Assembly: GCA_035341855.1 (NCBI GenBank) | Contig: DAOQWA010000003.1 | Coordinates: forward strand, 62,001 to 126,000 | DNA length: 64,000 nucleotides | DNA from: QQVM01 sp035341855 | Lineage (GTDB): Bacteria > Bacteroidota > Bacteroidia > AKYH767-A > 2013-40CM-41-45 | Direction: 5' to 3' | Shown: positions 9,562 to 16,990 of the stretch, in pieces | Layout: the number at the start of each line of letters is the position of its first letter | Position numbering within the stretch: position 1 is the first letter of the stretch | The notes under the pieces: model-generated | The model's input: only the letters and a program-made list of their open reading frames with translations | What the model was told of the DNA's origin: nothing | Databases searched by the model: none | Position numbers and translations under genes: made by a program

Positions 9562-10181
9562 TGATCATAGGGATTACGGGAGGAATAGGAAGTGGGAAAT
9601 CGGTTGTATGCTCCATATTCAGGGCTCTCGGTGTCCCTGTTTATGATGCTGATCAGGAGGCTAAAAAGTTATATGATAACTATCCTGAGCTGGTCGAAAA
9701 AGTCAGTACTGAGGTGTCTGCTGAGGTTTTCGATAAGAACGGAAAGATTGATAAGAAAAAATTGGCAGAACTCGTATTCTCAGACCCTGAAAAACTGAAG
9801 GTGCTGAACTCCCTTGTTCATCCTGTAGTAAAAAAGGATTTTCAAAAGTGGTGTGCGATGCACGAGAAGCATACTTATGTAGTTAAGGAAGCAGCTATAT
9901 TGTTCGAAAGCGGATCACATAAAGATTGTGATTATGTTATATCTGTTACTTCGCCACTTGAATTGCGAATTCAAAGGGTTAGAGAAAGAGACAGGAAGTC
10001 AAGGGCTGATGTGGAGAAGATTATTGAGAATCAATGGTCGGATGAAGATAGAAATAAAAGGTCTGATTTCATTCTGAATAATGATGAACAGGATCTGTTG
10101 ATTCCCCAGGTTTTAAGCATCCATGATAAGTTAAGTAAAGGAAAGATTGAATCTGCAGGAGTGAAAGAGATAAACAAATAG
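9558..10181 (+). CDS. coaE: Dephospho-CoA kinase
   Basis: Phosphorylates the 3'-hydroxyl of dephospho-CoA, the last step of coenzyme A synthesis. The 207-residue chain has the P-loop GGIGSGKS (residues 8-15), the substrate motif VYDADQEAKKLY, the conserved LNSLVHPVV, and the lid segment RVRERDRKS. Length is normal. Its ATG overlaps the stop of the YbbR gene by four bases, so translation is probably coupled; the exonuclease gene begins one base after its stop. Confidence 0.96.
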   Translation: MMIIGITGGIGSGKSVVCSIFRALGVPVYDADQEAKKLYDNYPELVEKVSTEVSAEVFDKNGKIDKKKLAELVFSDPEKLKVLNSLVHPVVKKDFQKWCAMHEKHTYVVKEAAILFESGSHKDCDYVISVTSPLELRIQRVRERDRKSRADVEKIIENQWSDEDRNKRSDFILNNDEQDLLIPQVLSIHDKLSKGKIESAGVKEINK

Positions 10182-10182
10182 G

Positions 10183-11127
10183 ATGGAGAAGTTCGGAAAT
10201 TTTATTGATTTTACTAAATACGGATTATACTGTATTCCCGGTGATTTTTACCTTGACCCCAAACGGATTGTTCAGACTGCCGTGATCTCTCATGCACACG
10301 GCGATCATGCTGTACCCAATAACAGGAATGTTTATTGCACCAAAGGCACTCGCGAATTAATGGGAATGAGATATAATGCATCAGCAAGATCAAATTTTCA
10401 TATTCGGGAATATGGTCAGGAATTTATGATAAATGATGTAAGGATCAGTTTTCATGCAGCGGGTCATATCCTTGGCAGCGCCCAGATCCTCTTAAGATAT
10501 CAGGGTGAAAGGTATTTGTATACCGGAGACTTTAAATTGCAGCCGGATAAAAGTTGTGAATCTTTCGAATTCGTTGAATGTGATCATTTGATCACTGAAA
10601 CTACTTTTGCAGATCCTGAATACAATCATCCTGAACCAATTTCTGAAATTAAAAGGTTGAATGATTCAGATCAGAACGTTGTGATCGGAGCTTATGCTGT
10701 CGGTAAGGCACAACGGATCACTCAGATGTTAGCAGAGCATTGCCCTCACAAGAAAGTGTATGTTCACAATGGGGTAGCTGCATTTCACAAGGTTTACGAA
10801 GAGCATAACCGCGATCTGGGTAATTGGTATCCTTATAGAAGACAAGATTTTTTAGATGGAACCAATGCGGTATATATTTTACCTCCATCGCATTTCGCCC
10901 GTTATTCCCGTAATAGAAATGTAAAAAAAATCTTTGCCACCGGCTGGAAGCGACCTTATTATTCTTGTGATGACATATTGAGGATCAGTGATCATGCAGA
11001 CTGGCAGGACGTGCTGACGCTGGTAAAAGCTACCAAGACAAAGTATGTATATACGGTACACGGTGATGGGAGTTATTTAATGGATCATCTGAAAGATTCC
11101 GGAATTGGAATAAGAAGACTTTCCTGA
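10183..11127 (+). CDS. Ligase-associated DNA exonuclease-like metallo-beta-lactamase protein
   Basis: A 314-residue metallo-beta-lactamase/beta-CASP-type nuclease resembling the ligase-associated DNA exonuclease family. Metal ligands are visible in SHAHGDH (motif 2), AAGHILGSAQ (motif 3), YTGDFKL (motif 4) and the late ISDHADW. The family is usually found beside an ATP-dependent DNA ligase and a DEXH helicase in bacterial repair clusters; neither occurs in this window. It starts one base after coaE, so it is probably translated from the same mRNA. An RNA-processing role is the main alternative. Confidence 0.87.
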   Translation: MEKFGNFIDFTKYGLYCIPGDFYLDPKRIVQTAVISHAHGDHAVPNNRNVYCTKGTRELMGMRYNASARSNFHIREYGQEFMINDVRISFHAAGHILGSAQILLRYQGERYLYTGDFKLQPDKSCESFEFVECDHLITETTFADPEYNHPEPISEIKRLNDSDQNVVIGAYAVGKAQRITQMLAEHCPHKKVYVHNGVAAFHKVYEEHNRDLGNWYPYRRQDFLDGTNAVYILPPSHFARYSRNRNVKKIFATGWKRPYYSCDDILRISDHADWQDVLTLVKATKTKYVYTVHGDGSYLMDHLKDSGIGIRRLS

Positions 11128-11182
11128 CTAAGAAAGGCAGAAATCATTTTATTAAATCAAATTTCTTCTTACATTTAAGAAG

Positions 11183-12700
11183 ATGAAAATTCTTTCAGCC
11201 GAACAGATCAGACTTGTTGATCAATTCACCATTGATCAACAAAACATTCTATCACATGATCTGATGGAAAGAGCAGCATCAAGCTGTTGCAACTGGCTTG
11301 AAGAACGCGTTAACAAGGAGCAGAGAATTGCAATTTTTTGCGGTCCGGGAAATAATGGTGGCGACGGACTGGCAATTGCGAGAATATTGATTAAGTCAGG
11401 ATATCAAATTAAAGTATTTATCCTGGGCATCTTTCAAAACCGTTCTGAAGACTTTGAAAAAAACTTAAAACTCCTCGAGGAAACTGATAGTAGCACAATA
11501 TCAGTTATTAATACTATTGATGATTTCCCATTTGTTACAGGGGAAATGCTGCTTATTGATGCATTGTTCGGAACCGGATTGTCGAGGCCTATTGATGGTC
11601 TTGCCGGGAGACTGATCAGTTATCTGAATGATAGTGGTGCAAAAATAATTTCAATTGATATTCCAAGTGGTTTATATACTGATTCAATACCTGAGAAGGA
11701 TGCTCACATCATACAGGCAACAGATACATTGAGCTTTCAATTGCCAAAATTCAGTTTCCTATTTCCAGGAACCGGTAAGTATGTTGGAGAATGGCATCTT
11801 CTGGATATTGGACTCGATCGAAAATTTATCACCGGACTTTCTACGAAAAGATATTACACAAGCATTACAGATTGTAAGAATATTTTAAAGCCAAGACCTA
11901 AATATTCCCATAAGGGGACCTTTGGACATGCTCTCCTCATCTCAGGCAGTAAGGGAAAGATGGGAGCTGCTGTTATTGCAGCATCTGCGTGTTTAAGAAG
12001 TGGTGTAGGCTTACTAACCGTCCATTCACCTTCATCAGGTGCCGATATATTGCAGGTATCGGTTCCTGAAGCCATGCTCAGTGAGGAAACAGGAGAAGCA
12101 TTTATAAAAACAATACCTGACCTGAATCCATATACTGCTATTGGTATTGGACCGGGGTGTGGTACAGGTGAGGAATTCTCATTTGTTTTAAAAGAGATAA
12201 TAAGTAACGTAACCTGTCCACTCGTTCTTGATGCAGATGCAATCAATTGTCTCTCTAATCATCCCGGGCTATTAGAAAAAGTTCCTCAAAATACGATACT
12301 AACTCCACATATAAAGGAATTTGATCGCTTAGCCGGTAATCCTCTAAATGATGCAGAACGTCATAAAAGGCAGGTGGCATTCAGTGTTAAATATAAAGTC
12401 TTAGTGGTTTTGAAGGGTGCTCATACCTGTATAAGTGCACCGGATGGATCGGTTTATTTTAATTCGACAGGAAATCCGGGAATGGCAAAAGGTGGAAGTG
12501 GAGATGCATTAACCGGCGTAATATTGGCATTACTTGCTCAAGGATACTCTACATTGGATGCAAGTCGCCTGGCTGTATTCGTACATGGAACGGCAGGGGA
12601 TATAGCAAAAGAAAAATTTACGGAGTATTCAATGACTTCGATGGATTTAGTTGCCGGTCTGGGAGATGCATTCAAAATGATATTGCATCACGAACTTTAA
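11183..12700 (+). CDS. nnr: Bifunctional NAD(P)H-hydrate epimerase/dehydratase
   Basis: Repairs hydrated NADH and NADPH: the N-terminal YjeF-type domain (about residues 1-215) epimerises the hydrate, the C-terminal kinase-like domain (about 230-505) dehydrates it using ADP. The epimerase motif GPGNNGGDGLAIAR and the FGTGLSRPI loop are present. The dehydratase domain shows YSHKGTFGHALLISGSKGKMGA in two adjacent stretches and the catalytic NPGMAKGGSGDALTG loop. Length of 505 matches the fused bacterial enzyme. It is the last gene of the run and converges on tsaC 22 bases away. Confidence 0.95.
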   Translation: MKILSAEQIRLVDQFTIDQQNILSHDLMERAASSCCNWLEERVNKEQRIAIFCGPGNNGGDGLAIARILIKSGYQIKVFILGIFQNRSEDFEKNLKLLEETDSSTISVINTIDDFPFVTGEMLLIDALFGTGLSRPIDGLAGRLISYLNDSGAKIISIDIPSGLYTDSIPEKDAHIIQATDTLSFQLPKFSFLFPGTGKYVGEWHLLDIGLDRKFITGLSTKRYYTSITDCKNILKPRPKYSHKGTFGHALLISGSKGKMGAAVIAASACLRSGVGLLTVHSPSSGADILQVSVPEAMLSEETGEAFIKTIPDLNPYTAIGIGPGCGTGEEFSFVLKEIISNVTCPLVLDADAINCLSNHPGLLEKVPQNTILTPHIKEFDRLAGNPLNDAERHKRQVAFSVKYKVLVVLKGAHTCISAPDGSVYFNSTGNPGMAKGGSGDALTGVILALLAQGYSTLDASRLAVFVHGTAGDIAKEKFTEYSMTSMDLVAGLGDAFKMILHHEL

Positions 12701-12722
12701 ATTTTATCGGAAGTGATTGATT

Positions 12723-13337
12723 TTATTGAGGAAGTACTCCTTTACCCTCTCTAATCAGAATAGGCGTTTGACCGGTACAATCAACAACAGTTGAAGGGTC
12801 CAGTGAGCCTGTCCCTCCATCAATTACAAGATCAACTTTATCTCCAAGCGTTGCATCGATCTCTTCAGGGTCGCTTAGATAATCTATAATTTCATCATCA
12901 TTATGAAGTGAGGTTACCATGAGAGGATTACCAAGCTCAAGGATCAGGCGTCTTGTAATATTGTTATCCGCTACCCTGATACCTATGGTTTTCTTGTTTG
13001 ATTTAAAAATTGCCGGTACCTGATTGTTTGCATTAAGAATATAGGTGAATGGTCCGGGTAAGGTATTTTTCATCAAGCGAAAAATTTCATTGCTGAAAGG
13101 TTTGGTGAAATCTGAAATGTGACTAAGGTCAGAACAAAGAAAAGAGAAGTTGGCTTTTTCGAGTTTAATTTTTCTGAATCTGCAGATCTTATCAATTGCT
13201 TTATTGTTATAAATATCGCAGGCCAGCGCATAAACCGTATCTGTTGGAATGACTATAATTCCACCTGCTTTCAATGTATCTACTGCCTGCGCAATGAACT
13301 TTTCATTGATATTGTCAGGATAAATTTTCAGCAGCAT
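12723..13337 (-). CDS. tsaC: L-threonylcarbamoyladenylate synthase
   Basis: Makes threonylcarbamoyl-AMP from threonine, bicarbonate and ATP for the universal t6A37 modification of tRNAs reading ANN codons. The 204-residue protein is the single-domain (TsaC/YrdC) form, without the extra C-terminal Sua5 domain. Visible family features are GGIIVIPTDTVYALACD, RFRKIKL, LPGPFTYIL and IGIRVADN. The C-terminus (STVVDCTGQTPILIREG) is also typical. It lies 27 bases downstream of the aldolase gene on the same strand. Confidence 0.93.
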   Translation of the reverse strand: MLLKIYPDNINEKFIAQAVDTLKAGGIIVIPTDTVYALACDIYNNKAIDKICRFRKIKLEKANFSFLCSDLSHISDFTKPFSNEIFRLMKNTLPGPFTYILNANNQVPAIFKSNKKTIGIRVADNNITRRLILELGNPLMVTSLHNDDEIIDYLSDPEEIDATLGDKVDLVIDGGTGSLDPSTVVDCTGQTPILIREGKGVLPQ

Positions 13338-13364
13338 TTACAAATGGAGTAGTTTCGGAAGTGG

Positions 13365-14033
13365 TTATTTAACAGCAGGCTCGGTGAACTTCTTCGCATC
13401 AGCCAAAAATTTTGCAAGTCCACTGTCAGTTAATGGATGTTTTAGCAAGTCAAGGATAGCAGAAAGGGGACAGGTAGCCACGTCAGCGCCGGCTTCTGCG
13501 CATCTTACGATATGTAAAGGACTGCGAATTGATGCAGCCAGAACCTGTGTCTGGAAATCATACATGCTATAAATATGTACGATCTGATGTATAAGATCAA
13601 TTCCATCCTGATTAATATCATCAAGACGGCCGAGGAAAGGTGACACGTATGTTGCACCTGCCTTTGCGGCAAGAAGCGCTTGTCCGGCAGAGAACACCAA
13701 TGTGCAATTGGTTTTAATTCCTTTGTTTGCGAAATATCTCAATGCCTTGACACCATCTTTTATCATTGGAACTTTCACAACGATTTGCTTATGTAGTGAA
13801 GCAAGCATTTCACCTTCATCAATAATACCGTTGTAATCAGTTGAAATGACTTCTGCACTTACATCGCCGCTTACTATTTCACAAATGTTGACATAGTGTT
13901 TCATGATATTATCATGTCCGCTAATGCCTTCTTTCGCCATTAATGAAGGGTTGGTAGTTACACCATCAAGTACGCCAAGATCTTCGGCTTCTTTGATCTG
14001 TGCGAGGTTCGCTGTGTCTATGAAGAATTTCAT
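13365..14033 (-). CDS. fsa: Transaldolase / fructose-6-phosphate aldolase-like
   Basis: A short-form class I aldolase of 222 residues, either transaldolase of the pentose phosphate pathway or fructose-6-phosphate aldolase; these share a fold and are hard to separate by eye. It begins MKFFIDTANLAQIKEA, has the TTNPSL motif, and carries the Schiff-base lysine Lys87 in VVKVPM. The FSAGQALLAAKAGATYVSPF segment is the conserved phosphate-binding barrel strand. In organisms that lack a long transaldolase this form often supplies the pentose-phosphate activity. The SRP RNA gene lies 66 bases upstream on the same strand. Confidence 0.92.
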   Translation of the reverse strand: MKFFIDTANLAQIKEAEDLGVLDGVTTNPSLMAKEGISGHDNIMKHYVNICEIVSGDVSAEVISTDYNGIIDEGEMLASLHKQIVVKVPMIKDGVKALRYFANKGIKTNCTLVFSAGQALLAAKAGATYVSPFLGRLDDINQDGIDLIHQIVHIYSMYDFQTQVLAASIRSPLHIVRCAEAGADVATCPLSAILDLLKHPLTDSGLAKFLADAKKFTEPAVK

Positions 14034-14092
14034 GCGTGTTGGTTAAGGTTATCAGGGTGGTATTGAATTGGTTGAAATGAACTGAAAGGTAT

Positions 14093-14099
14093 AAAAAAA
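14093..14099 (-). terminator. Poly-U end of the SRP RNA
   Basis: Seven consecutive A on the plus strand give a U-run directly after the closing helix of the SRP RNA on the minus strand, so the terminal stem of that RNA can itself act as an intrinsic terminator. It also fixes the orientation of the RNA gene. Confidence 0.7.
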
Positions 14100-14196
14100 C
14101 GGGTAAGCTGACTATATCGCACCGCTCAACCATTTATCCTTGCTCCGTTCCCGGCCTGGGGAGGTTCACAGGAGCTGGTCGTATAGGACTTACCCG
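14100..14196 (-). ncRNA. ffs: Signal recognition particle RNA, small bacterial type (4.5S)
   Basis: Read on the minus strand, the 97-nt RNA starts CGGGTAAGTCC and ends GGCTTACCCG-like, the two ends pairing as the long helix. The centre holds the conserved domain IV for Ffh binding: CCTGTGAACC, then CCAGGCCGGGAACGGAGCA, whose apex is a GGAA tetraloop followed by the GGAGCA internal-loop strand (E. coli has CAGGTCCGGAAGGAAGCAG). The tetraloop closing pair is G-C here rather than C-G. A TACTTTTG promoter box ends 4 bases upstream and a seven-U run follows the 3' end, together defining both ends of the transcript. Confidence 0.92.
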
Positions 14197-14200
14197 TACG

Positions 14201-14208
14201 CAAAAGTA
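14201..14208 (-). promoter_or_regulatory. -7 promoter element of the SRP RNA (TACTTTTG)
   Basis: On the minus strand TACTTTTG matches TAnnTTTG exactly and ends four bases before the predicted 5' end of the SRP RNA, the distance expected for a -7 element. A distinct -33 element is not obvious. Confidence 0.65.
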
Positions 14209-14284
14209 AGAATACAAGCTTACATATGGAAATAAATCATCCTTTTATTGTTAAAAACTCAGTTTTACAGGGGCTCTTTTTCTT

Positions 14285-14322
14285 TTTGTCTCCTCAGAGA
14301 ATTCATGTAGGTTTGCATGAAT
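14285..14322 (+). promoter_or_regulatory. Promoter of the DUF4199 gene with a palindrome around the -7 box
   Basis: TTTG at 14285-14288 is followed after 19 bases by TAGGTTTG at 14308-14315, a full promoter match. The -7 box is exactly the loop of a perfect inverted repeat, ATTCATG (14301-14307) and CATGAAT (14316-14322). Such placement suits an operator for a dimeric repressor, but the arms are only seven bases and may be chance. Confidence 0.6.
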
Positions 14323-14337
14323 AGAAAATTTTAGATT

Positions 14338-14871
14338 ATGGAAAACCCTCGTACTCAGACTAAAGTAGCCATGACCTATGGTGCCTATTATGGATTGGCA
14401 GGTGCCTTAGTGTTCCTCTTGTTTTATTTTATGGGCACTGATATTCAATCACGTGTGCCTCAGTATGTTGGCTATGTTATTATGATCATATTTATCATCA
14501 TGGGGATTAAAAATTATCGTGATGAAGATCTGGGAGGGAGCATAAGTTACGGCAAATCGCTGGGCACGGGGATTTTGATTGCAACATTTGGCGGTGTGAT
14601 CACCGGTGCATTTACGATTTTATTTTTCACTGTCATCGCTCCTGATATGCTTGAAAGAATTATCACTGCCAGCCAGGAAAAAATGCTTGAGCAAGGAATG
14701 GACGAAAATAGTATGCAGATGGCAATGGAATACACAAGAAAATTTATGACGCCCACATGGATGTTTGTTTTTTCTATTCTCGGTTCTGCTTTCATGGGAC
14801 TTCTGTTTTCTTTGATCATTTCTGTTTTCATGAAAAAGGATCAGACACCATTCCAATCAAATATAGGTTAA
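14338..14871 (+). CDS. DUF4199 family membrane protein
   Basis: A 177-residue integral membrane protein with about four transmembrane helices (residues 14-33, 43-58, 80-105, 140-165) and the DUF4199 signature IKNYRDEDLGGSISYGKSLGTG between helices two and three, given here in parts (IKNYRDEDLGG, ISYGKSLGTG). A charged Met/Glu-rich loop (EKMLEQGMDENSMQMAMEY) precedes the last helix. The function of DUF4199 is unknown. In Bacteroidota these genes often sit before a GT2 glycosyltransferase, as here (10-base gap), which hints at a shared role with lipid-linked sugars. Confidence 0.88.
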   Translation: MENPRTQTKVAMTYGAYYGLAGALVFLLFYFMGTDIQSRVPQYVGYVIMIIFIIMGIKNYRDEDLGGSISYGKSLGTGILIATFGGVITGAFTILFFTVIAPDMLERIITASQEKMLEQGMDENSMQMAMEYTRKFMTPTWMFVFSILGSAFMGLLFSLIISVFMKKDQTPFQSNIG

Positions 14872-14881
14872 TCTGCAGCAA

Positions 14882-15844
14882 GTGAATATTTCAGTAGTCA
14901 TTCCAGTTTATAATGAAGAAGAATCTATTCCGGAATTGACGGAGTGGATCATTCGTGTCATGCAGGCGAATGGCTATTCTTTTGAGATCTTATATGTTGA
15001 TGACGGTAGCAAAGACAGTTCCTGGAATATCATCGAACAACAATCAAAAAAGAATACTTCTGTAAAAGGTATCCGTATGCGCCGGAATTACGGAAAGTCT
15101 GCTGCCTTGCATGAAGGCTTTTCTGCATCAAAAGGTGATGTAGTTATCACCATGGATTCTGATCTGCAGGATAGTCCGGATGAAATTCCTGCCTTGTACT
15201 AAATGATCTCAGAAGAGAAATATGATCTGGTTTCAGGTTGGAAGAAAAAACGTTATGACCCTATCTCAAAAACAATTCCAAGCAAATTCTTCAACTGGAC
15301 GACCAGGAAGATGTCAGGTATAAATAACCTGCATGATTTTAATTGTGGGTTGAAGTCATACAGAAAAGATGTTGTAAAAAGTATTGAGGTATATGGCGAA
15401 ATGCATCGTTATATACCTGTCCTTGCCAAATGGGCCGGATTTACAAAAATAGGAGAGAAGGTTGTTGAACATCGTGCCAGAAAGTATGGTGTTACCAAAT
15501 TTGGTCTGGAGCGATTTGTCAATGGTTTTCTTGACTTGCTTTCTATCACTTTTGTTTCACGATTTGGAAAGCGTCCGATGCATTTATTTGGTCTCTTAGG
15601 ATCGATCATGTTTATCGTTGGCTTTATGGCTGCATTGTATCTGGGACTCAGTAAACTCTATAGTGTGTACTATAATCTGCCTGCAAGACTGATCACCAAC
15701 CGGCCATCTTTTTATATATCACTTAGCTGTATGATCATCGGAACTCAAATGTTTCTCGCGGGTTTTCTTGGTGAGTTGATATCAAGAAGTTCTTCTGATC
15801 GAAATAAATATATTATCAGGGAGAAATTGAATATCCCGGATTAA
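14882..15844 (+). pseudogene. GT2 glycosyltransferase (DPM/GtrB-like), interrupted by an in-frame TAA
   Basis: Two reading frames in the same phase (106 and 213 residues) together make one complete membrane glycosyltransferase of about 320 residues. The first carries ISVVIPVYNEEESIPEL, ILYVDDGSKDSSW, RRNYGKSAALHEGF and the DXD motif in TMDSDLQD (Asp92, Asp94). The second continues with DLVSGWKKKRYDP, FNCGLKSYR and two C-terminal transmembrane helices. They are separated by a single TAA (15200-15202) between PALY and MISEEKY, where the family usually has Lys; AAA to TAA is one change. Options are a recent nonsense mutation, a sequence error, or re-initiation at the ATG that directly follows the stop. 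The start is GTG 14882. The downstream half shows no other damage. Confidence 0.85.
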
Positions 15845-15859
15845 ATTAATTCTCTTTCC

Positions 15860-16990
15860 TTGAAAGTTGTCATCATCGGACCGGCACACCCATTGCGCGG
15901 TGGAATAGCAGATTTTAATGAAGCTCTCGCCAGTGCATTTCAGGACGAAGGTTCTGAAGTAAGTATTTTTTCTTTTTCTTATCAATACCCTTCATTTTTA
16001 TTTCCCGGCACATCTCAATTTACAAAGGATGCCGCTCCCAAACAGCTCAGCATTCAATCAACTATTCATTCATTGAATCCACTAAGTTGGAGAAGGACTG
16101 CTTCACAAATTCTTAAGACGAAGCCGGATCTTGTCCTTGTACGTTACTGGCTTCCTTTTATGGCTCCTGCTCTCGGGAGTATTTGCAGACTGCTTCGTCG
16201 AAAAGCTGTGAAGGTCATTGCTATCACAGATAACGTCATACCACACGAGAAAAGACCAGGTGATAAACAGTTGACAAATTATTTTCTTAGATCTTGCAAA
16301 GGATTTATTGCCATGTCGAAATCGGTGATGGAAGATGTAAGGAGTTTTATTCCAAATGCATCTGCTGTATTTCTGCCTCACCCAATCTATAATATCTTTG
16401 GAGACATCGTCGATAAAGAGGTGGCAAGGAAAAAGCTTGACATTAATGAAAAAGATAAGGTGATATTATTTTTCGGATTCATCAGAGCTTATAAAGGTCT
16501 GGACCTTCTCTTAGATGCAATGGCTGATGAAAGACTGGCAAGTATGAAAGTCAAACTTATCATTGCCGGAGAATTCTACGAAGATAAAAAGCCATATCTT
16601 GACCAGATAGACAGACTTTCGATACAGGATAGGGTTATATTTCATTCGTCTTATATCCCTAAAGAAGATGTTAAATATTATTTCTGTACCTGTGATATGG
16701 TAGTCCAACCTTATCGTAGTGCTACACAAAGTGGAATAACTCAAATTGCATACCATTTTGAAAAACCGATGCTTGTAACTAATGTTGGCGGACTTCCGGA
16801 AATTGTACCCGATCAGCATGTCGGTTATGTCACGGAAATTTCCGGCCAATCGATAGCGAACAGGATATTCGATTTTTATAATTTGCAAAAGGACAAAGAA
16901 TTTTCAATGAACATAAAAACGGAGAAAGAACGTTTCACCTGGTCAGCTTTCATTCGCGGTGTTAAAAAACTACATGAAGATATTAATTAG
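15860..16990 (+). CDS. GT4 family glycosyltransferase
   Basis: A 376-residue GT-B-fold glycosyltransferase. The N-terminal domain opens KVVIIGPAHPLRGGIADFNEAL, with the glycine-rich acceptor loop; the C-terminal domain has ILFFGFIRAYKGLDLLLDAM, VIFHSSYIPKEDV and the nucleotide-sugar region with SGITQIAYHFEKPMLVTNVGGLPE shown in parts. The sugar and acceptor are unknown. The start is TTG 15860, since the conserved first strand begins at the next codon and no ATG lies upstream in frame. It follows the GT2 gene by 15 bases and its end overlaps the DUF5686 gene by 17 bases, so the genes form one transcription unit. Confidence 0.9.
   Translation: MKVVIIGPAHPLRGGIADFNEALASAFQDEGSEVSIFSFSYQYPSFLFPGTSQFTKDAAPKQLSIQSTIHSLNPLSWRRTASQILKTKPDLVLVRYWLPFMAPALGSICRLLRRKAVKVIAITDNVIPHEKRPGDKQLTNYFLRSCKGFIAMSKSVMEDVRSFIPNASAVFLPHPIYNIFGDIVDKEVARKKLDINEKDKVILFFGFIRAYKGLDLLLDAMADERLASMKVKLIIAGEFYEDKKPYLDQIDRLSIQDRVIFHSSYIPKEDVKYYFCTCDMVVQPYRSATQSGITQIAYHFEKPMLVTNVGGLPEIVPDQHVGYVTEISGQSIANRIFDFYNLQKDKEFSMNIKTEKERFTWSAFIRGVKKLHEDIN

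Noticed and set aside
14101..14195. A plus-strand small RNA or riboswitch for the DUF4199 gene
   Set aside because: The conserved SRP core, the promoter box and the U-run all read on the minus strand.
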